This document shows, piece after piece, positions 13,001 through 28,000 of a DNA stretch of 64,000 nt (positions are counted from its first letter, which is position 1; every line of letters starts with the position of its first letter). The stretch spans positions 29,084,993 to 29,148,992 of the forward strand of contig JAFMSR010000019.1 in assembly GCA_022818135.1 (NCBI GenBank), given 5' to 3'. Made by a program: the position numbers and the translations under genes. The notes under the pieces were generated by a model, which saw nothing but the letters and a program-made list of their open reading frames with translations, did no database searches and had not been told where the DNA came from. The stretch is from Saxidomus purpurata. Lineage: Eukaryota; Mollusca; Bivalvia; Venerida; Veneridae.

Positions 13001-16000
13001 TTGGATTTCCATTTTTTACCTGATGTATGGTATAACACAAGTTTCTGGGGAGGTAACGAGCTAATAGCCTGGAAAGATAACATTGCTTCACACTGTTGGA
13101 ACAGTTATTCATCGGACAAGTTTCTAGTTCTTTCAGGTATTATAGCACCGTTCAAGAACTGCAAGTCTTTTGCAGTAGTTATTTAGGTCAATGTTAGTTT
13201 ATGACATGCCAAATGCATTAAACATCGAACCCCAGGAATCTATAACTGACCGTTACTTGTCTCCTAAGTTTCAATTAATTTGAGTCTAAGACGAATAATT
13301 CATTGATGCACTATAGGGTGTACAATTTTGGCAAAACTACAAATAAGTAATAAAAGTATAGTCAAGCACATATAAATCTTCCTCGGTATCACAGTTTTGA
13401 TACATCCCGCTATCCGTATCATCTAGTTAAATGTACATAATAAAAAGCATGAATGCCACCAAGTATATCATTTATAGTTTTCTAAAGCTTTCGTTTTGAT
13501 TTTTATTTAGAAAAACATCCAGATACATTAAATCTCACTGATGATGTATATAGTATGGCAGGGTGCATTATGAATCAAAGCGGAGCCTGCGTGGAAAGCA
13601 TTACAGTGGATATCCGAAAATGTGATGAAGATGTACTGTATAGATTTCAAGATGTTTGGTTCACCTACTGGCGCACTGATGTTTACATTTGCTTTGGTTT
13701 GACTTTTCTATACTTATAGTCATACTACATGTATGATATGGGCATTAAGTCTGCAAAACAAAAACAAATCTGAAAAACATATTACAATATGTATTAAGTA
13801 ACCTTCTGATTAAGACAGTATTGCACACAGGTTTAGTAATAAACGTCAATTAGAGTTTGAGATCTGAAAATATACTGAGCATATAAATGGATGCCACCTT
13901 ACGGCCAACCCACTGCAGTTGTTTCTTTAAAACGTATGTAGAGACTGACGTATAAATGTTGTGTTTTTGTTTCATTGTAACACAAGATTTTTGGTATTTA
14001 TTGGTACAAATGTAGCAATGACATAATATCTTCAATAGTTATAGTTCAAATTAAAATTAAATTTGATTTTATGATTTTCAGACAGAATATACAATGACAG
14101 TAAGTGGATAATTTATATTTGATTTGCCTGTAATAAGAATATATTAATGTTTAACTACTTAAGATTTGAATTTGAAAGGACAAAACTATTGTATGTTCAA
14201 AGATATGACCGCTGTAAATTTACAAGCTGAAAAGAGAACAGTGCATGATCTTCAGTGGCCGCATAAGAAAAATCATGTGCTGCAGTATTCAAAGTTATGT
14301 CCCTTGTTAAATATGTGTATGAATGAGGCAGTTCTGTCTTTGTGGACTCAATTTACATGATTGTTCAATTCTAAATGTATTGGGATGTATTTTAAATCTG
14401 AATTTTGAATAATATTGTGTTATAGTGTTGACATAGCTACGATTGAATAAGTACATGAAGAAAGTGGTATTATTATACGAACACAAAGTGTAAGGAGGTA
14501 TATTGGATTCAGCTTGTCCGTCTGTCCGTCCCTCCGTCCTGTTGTCTGTAGACGGAATTTGTGGACATTAAATCTCAGAAATCCCCTGGTTAAAATTTAA
14601 TGAAACTACACAGAGGTTATATATACCGTGCCTAGTTGTACATGGTCAATCTTTCGGTTCAATAGGTCAAAGGTCAAGGTCACAGGGGCTCTAGATATTA
14701 ACATCTTGTGGACGCTAAATCTCCAAAACTCCTGGTCAGAATTTATTGATACTTCACAGAAGTGATAAGTACCGTGCCTAATTGTGCCTGTTTCATTGTT
14801 TGGGTCACTACATCAAATGTCACAGGGGATAGAGATAGTAAGATCTTGTGGACGCTAAATCTTCGAAACACCTGGTCCATGTTTTGGATCACTAGATCGA
14901 GGCAATAGGGGCTGGAAATAGTAAAATCTTGTGGACGCTAAATCTCAAAAACTCCTGGTCAGAATTGTATGATACTTCACAGAAGTTATAAGAACCATGC
15001 CTGGTTGTGCCTTGTCTATGTTTCGGGTCACTACGTCAAAAGTCACAGGGGCTCGAGATAGTAAAATCTTGTGGACGCTAAATCTCCGAAACACCTAGTC
15101 AGAATTTAATGATACTTTACAGAAGTGATAAGTACAATGTTGTGCATAGTTTGTGTTTCAGATCCTTAGGTCAAAGGTCACAGTCACAGGGGCTGGAGAT
15201 TGTAAAATATTATGGACGCTAAATCTCCAAATCCCTGGTCAGAATTGTATGATATATAACGGAAGTGATAATTGCCTAGTTGTGCATGGTCCATGCTTTG
15301 ACCCACTAGGTCAAAGGTCAAACGGGCTCGAGATAGTATAATCTTGTTGATGCGAAATCTCCAAAATCTGTGGTCAAAATTATATGATACTTCAAAGAAG
15401 TTGTGCATGGTCCGTGTTTCGATCACTAGGTCAAAGGTCAAGGTCGCAGGGACTGAAAATAGTAAAATCTTGTGGACGATAAATCTCAAAAACTCCTGGT
15501 CAGAATTTAGTGATACTTCGCAGTCCATGATTCGGGTCACTAGATCAATGTCACAGGGGCTTCACATAATAAAATCTCGTTCGCTTATAATCTCCAAAAT
15601 CCCTGGTCAGAATTTAATTATACTTCACAGATGTGATAAGTACCATGCCTTTAGTTGTGCAGGTCTAGTAATTAAAGCAGCAAATGTTACATAATTTTTA
15701 TATACTGTGTCAGTGGGATGTTCGGGGGATATTCATTACCTTCAGTGATAGTTGTAGCTGAATCAGGAAAAGTTTTACAACATGTATACATATAACATAT
15801 TTAAGATGATGCTTTATCAGCAAATAGATACAAGTTATATATACATAGTCTATACGAAAGACCGGTGATGACATTTCAGCTTAAGTATACATGTAGCTAA
15901 TGACTGGTCAACACAATTAGTCATACATTTGAATAACAGTCCTCTTATTTGCCCTTGAGGAGTTCATACTAAACCAGTCATGGTCTTCAGCTTAACATTT

Positions 16001-19000
16001 CTACATGTATAGCCATCATTGGACAGCAAACAAGGCTTGTAACAATCTGTTTATATATAGAAAATCAACAGGAGAGCAGACCCTCGAAATACTTACATTT
16101 TCAGCCTAGGTCTTAACCTAAGAATTCACAGCAACAGTATATGAGGATTATCATAGTGTGGGTTCTGGTTCATATTAATTAGGGATCCTTACACTACGTG
16201 GACAAACAGTTGATTTACACTGACTTTATTAAAGGCTACTGTGCTCAGGTCCTTCTGAAGAATAGTATTCGATCTTTAGCTATAAAATCATATTATCTAC
16301 TATCTCGCATTTTTGTTTTCGTTTTGTACGCAAAAAGCTCATTTCAATACAAAATGCAAGAATAAGCAATAGTTTATTATAAGGCAGCCACATACATGTA
16401 TAAAGTTCATCTAAATCAAAACTGAAGTGTTTTGCTAGAAATCTTAAAAAGTGATATTTTTGGCCCATCAAATCAGAAGATTGATTTAAACTTTGAATTC
16501 GTGAAATCAGGAAGATTAAATCGTGACAAATTGACGTTGAAATGTCAACACCACTCTTTGGTAATGAAATACAAAACAATATAATCTTATTAATAAAGAA
16601 AACCTGCTTTACAAAAACTTGATTTTACTTAATAGCAACCCTTTCAGAAATCAAAATCAACCCTATAAGGAATATATACGGCGCCAAGATCTTGGTCAAG
16701 TTTTATAGGCCAAATCAGACCAGAAATTTAGCAAGGCAATGAAAAGAGTATGTGTCAATTGACCTTACTTGTCATATACATGTAAAATGGCCTTTTCCAT
16801 GCGAGCCGAATCGATTCCTATGTCTTTTATTTAAGAATGTGACATTTCGGCTCGGTCGTTACCAGCGAATGTGATTGAAAACAGTGACAGCCTCGTAAAT
16901 TTAGAATGGTCTGATATCGGGACTGGATGGTATGATATGTTCTTCGATGGCAAAAACTACACTTTACCTTCAACAAAGGCTGTAGACTATGTCGCTGAAA
17001 GATATTATGGGCAAAATGGGTTAGGGCTATACTTACAAGGTAAAACATTTTTCAAATTTGTGACAATAACAGATGTACAATGAGTCTAATTTAAAGATAA
17101 ACAATTTCTAGTGGAATACCAATCGATGTTTTGTACATGTAGCCCATGATTTTTAAATTATATTTTTGTAGGTTGAATTTTATACTAATGATTGTTTTTC
17201 CAAAATTGAAGAAATCAGTATCACTATTGCTTACATGTATGTTACAGGGCCCTTTGAGTTTGTAAAAGCGACTACAGGACTCCGGGTGTGCCAAATTACT
17301 GAACTTGAGTACGAAACGAATTTCGACGAAAGTAAATACGACTGTGCCTATCACATCTTTGTTAGATCTTGCAACGGGAAGCTGTTATTCGATTTGTCAC
17401 TTTTAGTGCACCTGGAAGTGAATACTTGTCTCAGTAATTATATTTATCGTTTTATCATATTACTAAGCGGTCTTTAAACAATGATCTTGCCCAGTGTTAA
17501 AAGAAACAAGAAGCTACATCTCCCTTTAGACCTTAATTTGGAGAAGGGGGCTACTTCGTTTTGCTATGCAGCTTAGCTATCAAACTACAAATTGTACAAA
17601 GCAATATTTATGTCAGTCGTTCGACATTTGTTCTAATTTAAGTGCATTTGTTTTAACAGTTCGTACTGACAATGTAAAAATACTGCCTGAAATTCGGCAT
17701 AATGTCCAGAAGATGAATGTTGGTGACAAGACATATAACCAGTACGACCCATATTTGCAATACAGATGTTCTTTTCAAGTATCAGAAGGTTACCTCTACG
17801 AAGTCAAATGGTAAGATTCAAAGCTTTAAACATTTGAAAAATGCATGAAATATTAAAACCGTTACAATTTAAAGACTGTGTTAAATTGTCAACAAGAAAT
17901 GCCACTGTTTAAAGGAAATGACCAGAAAATGTCGTAAATGCTATTTAAGTATAGAATCGTGAGTATAAGGACGTGTACTTCATAGGTGGGGCATCTGAAG
18001 CAATTATATTGAAAGGGTGTCGGGACAATAGCATAAACAGTGGGAATCGCAAGTAGTTTGTTTCTATTGTGATTGTATTGATAATTGAAATATACTAAAC
18101 ATCTGTGTCTCACATGTCTTTTCAGAATATCTATCAAATGTATCTATGTTTTTTGTTTATTTAAATGCACATATATGTGAACCGTCTAAACTCACCTAGG
18201 CGCAATATGCGCTTGGTGTCTTTAACCAGTCTGGATGAGTCTCTCATAAACTTTCCCGAATTGCTTTGCCCGCTCTTCATAGTAACCTTAAAAGCCTTGT
18301 AAAGAAACTCGTTGATACTGCATTGTCACCTAAACCTCCTAGCCACTGTTTCAAACTTCAAAGTTAATAGTAATGTTCTCAAATCGTTCATCTCTACTAG
18401 TAGAAACACTGTTAACGATGTATTGTCCACAACCACGAGGCTGTTGTAACTATCATTAGTAAAAGTGTTCATTTGTTAGCCCACCTCTTAATTGTGCAAA
18501 CTGTTCCGCTCTGGTGGGACCTTGTTTTAATTGCGACAACTACCGGTATTCTGCAAATGATTGCCAGAGGAGCAAAAATCAGAACATTTATATTACCTTA
18601 ATTAACTTTTTTAACTGAAATGGTTAGGTACATCAATGGAGTTTATCTATTAGACAAGGGACCCACCAGTGATATTGAGAACTTGGTTTTGAACGAGAAC
18701 GAGTTAACAGACCAGACGCTTGGTTATGAGGTTTGTAACAAATAGATGTTTTATCAAACTGGATAACTTTCTCGTCATGTGTGCACGACCAGTGCCTCAT
18801 AACCTGCGAAAACTTCACTGCTGGTGACACAAAGTCTTTGCTGTCCAATCGTTCTGGTAAAGGTTATGACAGACAATCGTTCTCAAGGATATACACTCAA
18901 CCACCTTTCTAAGTATACACCTACAAGAAATCTTGTAGTTTATTAAATTATCAAGGTATTGGGATGAACATTTCCAGATATGTCACATAATTGAGTTGTA

Positions 19001-22000
19001 TTCTTAGAAAAGTTGTTGGGTGTTTTATAATTGGAATTTAGCCATGTAATAGATTTGTTTGAAACTTTAATATCTGATCATTTACACTTATTTATGTTCA
19101 CTTAGCGCTTAATTCAAGTAAGATTTTCACTGGAGGTATTTTTAAAATTTGATTTCCCTATCCTGGTTGCCCAACCAAGATAGAGTTATTTCATCATAAG
19201 TAAAAATTTGATACACATACTTTGCCTGCAGAAAGATATAAATATAAGACCTTATTATATTATATTTGTTAAATACTTGCATTAAATATTATATTTTTAG
19301 ATGGAATTAATTAGAAATTCAAGTTTGAAAAGATATTATTACCTCCAATCTATCCAATTCAAATGTTAAAGTAGAAATTATATTGAAATAAAAAAGAAAT
19401 ACTCAACGTTTTAAATACTTTCATATTAAAGGGGAGTAATAACAAAATTTCATAAAAGTTAATAAAATGTAAATTTCTGATAGGGATCTAACTCAATGTA
19501 ATGGGTCTTTTTGTTCATTAAATTAATCTCTAACAGAATAAACAGAAAGTAAAAATTGTCTTAAAATGTTGCTTAAAAGTAATTAACCACCTTTAAACCT
19601 TTTTTATTTAATTCATTGTACGGTACGTGTTTGGCAGCATCTAGCTTTGAAAAGAATGAATTATTTGCGAAGGTTGTGCGAGATAGAATACCTATATACA
19701 AGTGTTGTCACGTTACAACGATAGCAATATACGTATTGGATGTTTTTTGATAGCACATACACATTTTTTTACATATATACAGGCGTTATAAATGATTCTT
19801 GTTCATGATAAAAGTCGGACTCCATTTTTTATACACGAAAATACCGTTTGTTTCCACAGGTTAAATGTAGCGTTTTGATGTCCAGAAATGAATCAGACAA
19901 TGAAACTTTAACGATTGAAAGCGACGATTTCTACGCGGGATATAAGGTACATGTGATTCATATAGACACTTCTGTTTGTAATAAGCCGTGTTTAATAATA
20001 GAGATCATGTATAGAATAGCTTGGAGGTATATTAAAGGCTAAGAATTAAACGCTAAATATCAATAGAAAATCTTAAAGTTTATAGTAAAGGAAATACGTG
20101 TGATGGTAGTCCAGAAAAAAGGGGTTTTAATCGCCAAAATAATAATAAACATGAAGTCACGTGGCAAGATTGATCTGAAAATATATAATTATTATATATT
20201 TTCAGATCAATCTTGCCACGTGACTTCATGTTTACCTAGCAACCTGTCTTCAGGCCAACCTATCAATGCCAATGATTATTTCTATACTTGTTCAAATAAC
20301 TTTCAACATACCTTACTTTGTTTTCGTATGATCAGAGCTATAGGTGGAAACTAATTTCATGCTCAAACTGAGTCGATCATAAAGCATGGGGCCTGGCTGT
20401 ATTTCTAAAAACGACACAAAATTAGATCTTTACTTAAGTACATGTATAAAAATGTCAAACTAGAGAGAAACTATATTATTTCTTTTTATATCACAGTTTG
20501 AATTCATTTTATGTATTGAAATAAGAACAAGAGACTGTTCAAAGTTAATAAATGTTTCTTTTCTTTGTTTACATGTGATTTAGCATATAAAAGTTACTAA
20601 ATGTACATATAGTGCATTGAATATTTCCCAAGGAACTAAATGTACAATGTATCACTTTATCTTTTCACTTATAATGGAATTGGTACTATTTGAAGGAACC
20701 TGCACGATAAGTTGATATAGTTTTCAGACACCTCTCTCAGAGTAAGCAATCTTGGATACACGCCAGTGTCTGTACGATTGACTGTACCAAAAGGATGCTC
20801 TTATAACGATCTTTCTCCTGCAATATGTGAAGAACCTTTGACATTAGTTGATACAAGTAACACAGGTAATGGCAAATCAAAAAGAAGCGACGGTCTGGAA
20901 GACACTTGTAAAGCTGGTGTACAAGCTCTTAATGCTTATGACCGTTCTAGAAACTACCAAATGGTCAAGGTAATATATTTAAGTTTCAAGCGGCACTACA
21001 TGTTAATGTTATCTGACATGGTAATAGGACACAGTTCTATACGCTATCGTTCTCAAATAGTGTGTTCATGCTTGTAAAAATATAATAGTGAATCCATGAA
21101 ATAGAAATGTACTATATTTCTGAATGCGAACATTGAGTTTAAAGAGAAGCTTGAATAGTAGTTATTTTTATATATGTGATTTCGAATACTGCTGGTAACA
21201 GAACAGAACAGAACAGAACGTATCTTTTATTTCGTCCAAGTGCATAAACTACACAATAAGGACAATATAACACAGTAATTTAACAAATACAGAAGCTTTT
21301 GACATCCTTGTTCCATCACAAGTGTAGCACAATGATCTCTCGAGGTTTGCTAGAATCATTAGGATTGTATTTAAATATACATATTTATGTTCGATATCCC
21401 GGACACATTGTAAGATGTATAAGGTTTTCCCCGGTACATTTTGTATTCGGATTTTATACTAAGACTTTTGTGCTTAAATTGTAAAAAATGTTCCGTTGTC
21501 AGGTTTTGAGTTAGATAATGTATTCTAAATTTATTGCCAGAGTCTACGCATGGGAGAGGAATTGACTGGTCAACAAACGTTCAAATATGATCTCATGACA
21601 ATTGATGATACGTATCAAGATAGTGACAGGCGAAGTGCAAGTGTAGAGCACATTGATGGAGGAATTGCATCACTCAATCCAACAGTGAAGCTCGAGGTAC
21701 TTAATCAAATTTAACTTGATATCAGATATTTCCAAATGATGAACAAGAAGTCTGAGCATAATAATGATGCAAAGGTGAGTTATATGAAACTCGTATAATA
21801 TATATATAAGTTAATGATAATAATTATGTATATTACACAGGGGTTGTACTTAGATGTACCAGTAGAGAGTGATTAAACCTTAACGAAACACAGATTGTTT
21901 ACGGCAAGTGAAACTCAAATGTATGTCATTGATTTGCAATAATCATGTTTTGTTATTACAGTAGTGGGTATATGAAAACTCAAATGAACAATTAACAGTA

Positions 22001-25000
22001 GTTTATTGCTATTTTCAATTTTATGTATATTTTCTATTTCTAAGTAGTGACATAAAAACACAGTACTTCAAACTAAGATATATTTGAACAGTCAAGACCA
22101 CAATTGTAAGGAAATGATAGAAACGTATTTATTGAGTATTAGTATGTACATTGTATTATGTAATAAAAAAATTCCTTTTCATCTTGTTCCAGCTTCTAAT
22201 TGACATGTTTGATTATAACAAGGAGAGAATGTGCTACTCTCATTGCGATCCACATATGCGAACTGCTGATGGAAAGTACATATGAAGTTTTTTTAATCTA
22301 TACAATTAAGCTTAATTTGCATTGACTACATTTCTTGCATGCTTTTTGAAATCCCATTCCGATTAATTGCGCTTCATACAAATTTTGATTTGGAGTTTTC
22401 AAAAGTAAACATTTAACGGAATTGTTCTTAGTGGGAATGCATCTGGAACAAGAAAGATGAAAAAGACAAGAAAAAGGACATCTCAATGTTCCGGTATTTA
22501 AAACATGTCTGACATGTAAAACTGCTATCTTAAACCCAGGAAAAAAAACATGGTACAATCTAACAGAATGAGAGACTTAAGATGAAGAAGGTCTTCACTG
22601 AATGAAACGTAGCGCGTGACACATGATTAGAAACGTTGAAAATAACTTGAGAAATTTAAATATCCTTCGATAATAATTGTAAACAGACGTTTTACTTAAC
22701 GTGACAAAACATGAGAAAAACTAGCGATAGTGATGTTCTCAAACATTATCACAAAAGGATAAAGGACTTGAATGGCCCTGTTCTATACTTGAGTAACCAC
22801 TTTCTAACGTCAAGGTAATGTTCCCTATCTCTGGCTTATACATATGTTCACTTAGTCTAGCGATGATATGTTTTACTGCAAAATCAGTTGTACCGGTAAA
22901 TACATCTGTCCTACATTCTGCTACTCCACAATGAAAACTCCATCTGAATAAATTTCTATGATTCTTTTTAATATCGTTTCTAGTATTGCGTGCATTGAGA
23001 TGTATGTTTTATGTACATTTGTATTATGCAGATGTATCGTTTAGGTTACAATCTTCTGCAGTTTTACATGTATCGGCTTTTCTTTCAGATTGATCCTTCT
23101 ATAATTAACTCACATATAAGCATATGAGGTTTAACTAGAATCAAATAAGTCAGTTGACACAAGATGACATATTATTAAACAATGAACTATTTTCTCGTTA
23201 AAAGATATTACGAACAACAAAGGGAAGGAGACTATATGCTGTACAAGCATATGTTTGATGAGATCGAGGTAAGTTGACTTTAGTTATCATGTGGAATTTT
23301 TAAAATTAATTTTAATGAACATGCATTTAGTTCATTTCAATATCATAAATGTATAAATATTTAGTTCTTACGAAATTTAAGTTCAATTTTAGTTAAATTT
23401 GATTAGAAATTAAACCTTCAGAGATTTATTAAGCTTTTACTACAATTAAAGCTGGTGCTGGTGCTGGTGCTGGTGCTGTAGCATTTCACAAGATACAATA
23501 CTGTAGTCAAGGTAATCCCTTTAACACCATCAAACACATGAACACCTACACCCAGACTTACATGCAGAAGATACGAAAAACGACAGCAGGCAAGTTCCAT
23601 GCTGCTGCTTAACTAAGTACAAAGGGTCAAGGACAGCACTTACAAATTAACGCTGATGCACCGCAAGACACAAAAGAAAATTGTGTAAATAAAATATGTT
23701 CTGGCTGTATTAATGTTTAACGTTAGCAAAGCGGTGCCTTAGCATAAATTTGAAATGAAAAATAAAGCTTAAATAACATTTGAGGACAACTGCTTACCGA
23801 TGTGTTCAATCATTTATCCAAAGTAAGAGCACCAAGAACCAAACATTCAAGTGCTCGACAATGAAATAGTCAATCATCCCGCCACTTGTAAGAAGGAAGT
23901 TGGAAATGAGCGTCACGGACTAGTACATTGACTAGTAATCGTTTCATCAAACATGAAAAGGAAATTCCTGACTGTAAGGGGGTCAACCTCTAAACCTGTT
24001 GTGCAACTAATAATGCTGATATATTATATTATCTTTATGTTCCTTTCAATTCTAGTCCCCTTTACTGGTCCGTCCGCCCGTCCGTCTACAATGCCGTTTC
24101 CCGTCTATATCTACAAGTTCACACAATTGTTACCAATACCACAAGGGTTTTTCGCGCACATCACCAGTCACCAACTCCCAAGGTCAAGGTTTCACTCAGG
24201 GCTCAAACACTACTAAATGCTTTTTCCTTGTCTGTCAATATAATGCATTGATTTCATACATGTTACTTATAGGTGATTGCTAAAAGTGATATTGCCGTCC
24301 AAATAGACTATCATAATCGTAAAGAAAGACATCAGTCACCGATTCTAGAATAATGAACATTTCACTAGTTTCAAACAAAAATATGTTTGCAACAGTTTAA
24401 TTCCAATTGTATATAGCAAACATCTATCAAAATCCTAGTGAAAAATTCATTCAAACCTTTCTGGTACGAGAAAACCTCCCAGTATTTTTTCAGAGCATCT
24501 GTTGTTATTTAAAATGCATTACTGATAAAAATTCTAAAAAATCAGGAGTCTTTACTTTTATTAAAAGCATCAGAGGATCCCCTTGGTATAGTTACAAAGA
24601 AGTTGTTTTTCATTGACTAGATTAACTAAAATTGTCCTTGTAGATAATTTCAAAACTTCCCATGTAATAACTACACCAGGATCCCTCTAACAGAATAGTC
24701 TGGACACCCGTGCTTAAACTATACATCAGTTTAGATTGCATTCGTCGTCTTATTTAAAGTATTTTTAAAGCAAAGAACGGCTTCTCCGGATGACTTTTTA
24801 TTTTAATTTGATAGAAGAAATTAATTAATGTCACATTAGAAGATATCAGCAATGCACACAGTAACACACTGAAATTGACATAAAATGGTGACTTTTGAAA
24901 TGCATTTAATAACTATTCAATGATTGTATTTTGCTACGGAAAAAGATAACTTTTGCTCTACCGTCCATTTCCAAACGGTCCCTGACTACAGAAACAGATA

Positions 25001-28000
25001 ACAATGTAACACAAAGCTGACATATTAAACCTTTAAATATCATTTTTTGTAAATAATTCACCGAAAACATGCCTCAATGATCTAAATGCTGAAAAAATCA
25101 AACAATTTATCTTTTACAAGCAAATGGAACACCTAGGATCTGCACTAGAATAAGGTAGTCTAAAGAGGAATGAAACATATTTAAACGCCCGGTGAACCTT
25201 TTCTTGTGTTAGATTTGGATTCATGAATGTTTACTAATGAGTCATGTTGATTTCTGCCATAAACTTAATAATAATATTAAATTTTGTATAATTTGTGTTA
25301 CATAATTGCTGCAGGGAAACGTCATCACGACTGTTTTTTTAATATATTGTCGCTCAATGTCAGGTTAAATCAAACTTTGCTTACGCTATTTCGGTGTTGC
25401 AGTTTCCGAGTCTCTTGAAATGACAGGTTTTTTGAAAGTTGTTGAAAGAACTACTGAATCTCTAATTATGTTTCATGCAAAGCTTAAGTGTGAAAAAGTA
25501 TTAAGCAAACTGAAGGCTACACTGTTAAATTTACCAGTCATTTCGACACTAATATCTTAGTTCACCATTTGAATAAGCCGTTGATACGACTTATGTAACC
25601 ATGTTTTATGTTTAACAGTTTTATGATGACATTGGTTATGTTTGATGTTACACTTTAAACATTTGTCTACTTTTCGTCCATTTTGGATTCTTTTATTATT
25701 CAAGGTGCAGGAACGTGCAAGGAAATGTGATCATGGCAGTAAAGCAATATGTGCATGCGGTGTAGTTGTAAGAAGTGGAAAAGATGCATTTACGATTAAT
25801 CGTTGTGACAAACCATTTAAAATCGATTTTATACAGTGTGGGGACTGCGGAATTCTCGATGTTGTAAAACGAAGTGACTATCGTTATGATGTAAGTACTG
25901 TCTTTATGTTTTACTGTGTTTTCGGTGTTAGCTGCATAAGCTGGCGTTTGACCTATTTTTTGGACCAATCAAATGTTACGAATGGAAGCGCTGTGAATTG
26001 ATTTTACATACGACCCTGTTCTTAAAATAGACTGTCATTCACGTTTTAGTTGTATACAGGGTCCGTTTGTTTTATGAATAAATACCTTGCTGTATACGAT
26101 ATTCTTGAAAAAGACTGTGGGGCTCGTTTTGGGGAGGCTGCGTTTTTGGTACGTGGCATTCCCTGTTTGATATTATTTTTGTTTCTATCAATGATTTGAA
26201 TATCTGGCTCTCGGGTATCTTATTCGTCTCAACGGCGTTTATCTTTTTAAAGATATTTCGCGTTACAATTGATATTCACACAGTACTACACAGTTGTTAC
26301 TGTTTCTAAACTCACGAAATTCATGTTATTCGAGTTTCTGCTGTTGTGTTTATTAAATAAATGCTTTTAACATATTATTAGCTATCATTTAAAATAAAAA
26401 TGCTACATCGATGTAGGCAACATGTCACGGCCTGGCTTAGTCGGTAGAGGTTAAACAGTGAATACCCTCAGCTGCTATATGTAGCGGCGTGGCAACGAAT
26501 TTATAAAGGTCGCAAGTCCGACCATCTTGGACAAGGGCTGAGAAGATCTGTAACAAATATCGAAAATATTTATATTTATTTCTTCATAGAAATACAAGTA
26601 CTATACACCGTGTGGTGTAGATGGCAAATGCAACGATCCATTCAAACGGTGTAAACATTCATGATTCTAGATACTAACTATAATGATTCCATGTCTCAAA
26701 GTCTGATACAAATGTACATGTATTCACTTATTGAAATAACGTTTTCTAATAACTATTTGAATAAAACCTTTATGATATAAATGTTATTCTACTTATGGAA
26801 AATAATGTAATATATGAACGTTATTGACTAACCTGCAACAAATATCGAAGATATTTATATTTATTTCTTCATAGAAATACAAGTACTATACACCGTGTGG
26901 TGTAGATGGCAAATGCAACGATTCATTGCATTTGTCACCCACATCACATTGTATAGCCAAGGGTCATAGGTTAGTAAAAACAAGTTAGTGAGAAGTAACG
27001 GTAAATTGGAGTAATGTTAGAACATGGACCGGGACATATGTGATTATAGGAAAAGACCACGGGATATAACTTGAATGGCCAATCGAATGTATACTTATGT
27101 GATTTGATAGGGGTTTCATGAATAAAAAACAACACCCATGACTTTATCTTTCAGATTTACTTAGTTTGTTTTGCTTTATAAAATGCATCCCTATGACAAA
27201 CACATTATACTATTTGAGTTATTCTGAACACATGGCAACACCCATCATATCATGGGGTCACATATTTTGAAAACTTTCCCGTAGATATTATGTACTTGTA
27301 GCTGACTAAGCTAAGGTGCATTTTATGAAGTGCATGCCGCATGAATATAACAATGCAGTAAACTTAAAGGACACGAATTTTTCTATATCAGATATTTACA
27401 CCAAAAGGAACAAGGATATCAATAGAACTATTAAAATACTTCGGTAATGGTCGCAATATGGACATTGATATATACCTTGGAATAAAAGACTATCAGCAGA
27501 CAGCTGGGCTATGTGGTTTTTTTGATGGTGATAGATCAAACGACTTTAGACTACGCGATAAATCAGAGCGACCAGGAAATGAAGATTATTTGTTTTCTAG
27601 TAACTGGAGGTAAATTAAATGTTAAATCACTACACTTTCGGTCAGGTTTGCGATACATGTACATCGCCATAAAGTAAAAGGACGGAGCTTTTTGACAAAG
27701 TCTTGAGCGAAAGTTTTGCATGTATATGATTTACTTTCTGTGTAAAGTCATTACGTAGTCGTAATGGGCCAGATAATTGTAAACCCGATCATTTTTTACT
27801 ACATTGTCCAACTTTTCATGGCTGCGATTTGCCTATCTTTATTAATTTACCATAGCTAACCCTAAATTGTAGCCCCTTCATGATATTTGCTTTTTCGTGA
27901 CATACAGGCTTTAATATTGCACACAAAAAAACAATACTCCATACAGTAAAGTAATATTACAACTCTAGTATATTACAACAATTTACAATTTTATCTTGTG

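Noticed and set aside
15153..15694. Open frames of 60-118 codons on both strands
   Set aside because: They coincide with the ~140-bp tandem repeat in intron 4.
20100..20354. 84-codon open frame
   Set aside because: It runs through the perfect palindrome in intron 9 and interrupts a well-phased gene model.
26427..26525. Functional tRNA gene
   Set aside because: A and B boxes are tRNA-like, but no acceptor stem closes and the element continues as a SINE body.
26590..26970. The KYKYYTPCG frame as a constitutive vWD exon
   Set aside because: Exon 14 joins exon 15 in frame as ..YRYD-IFTPKGT.., the normal vWD sequence. Adding this piece causes a stop or frameshift.
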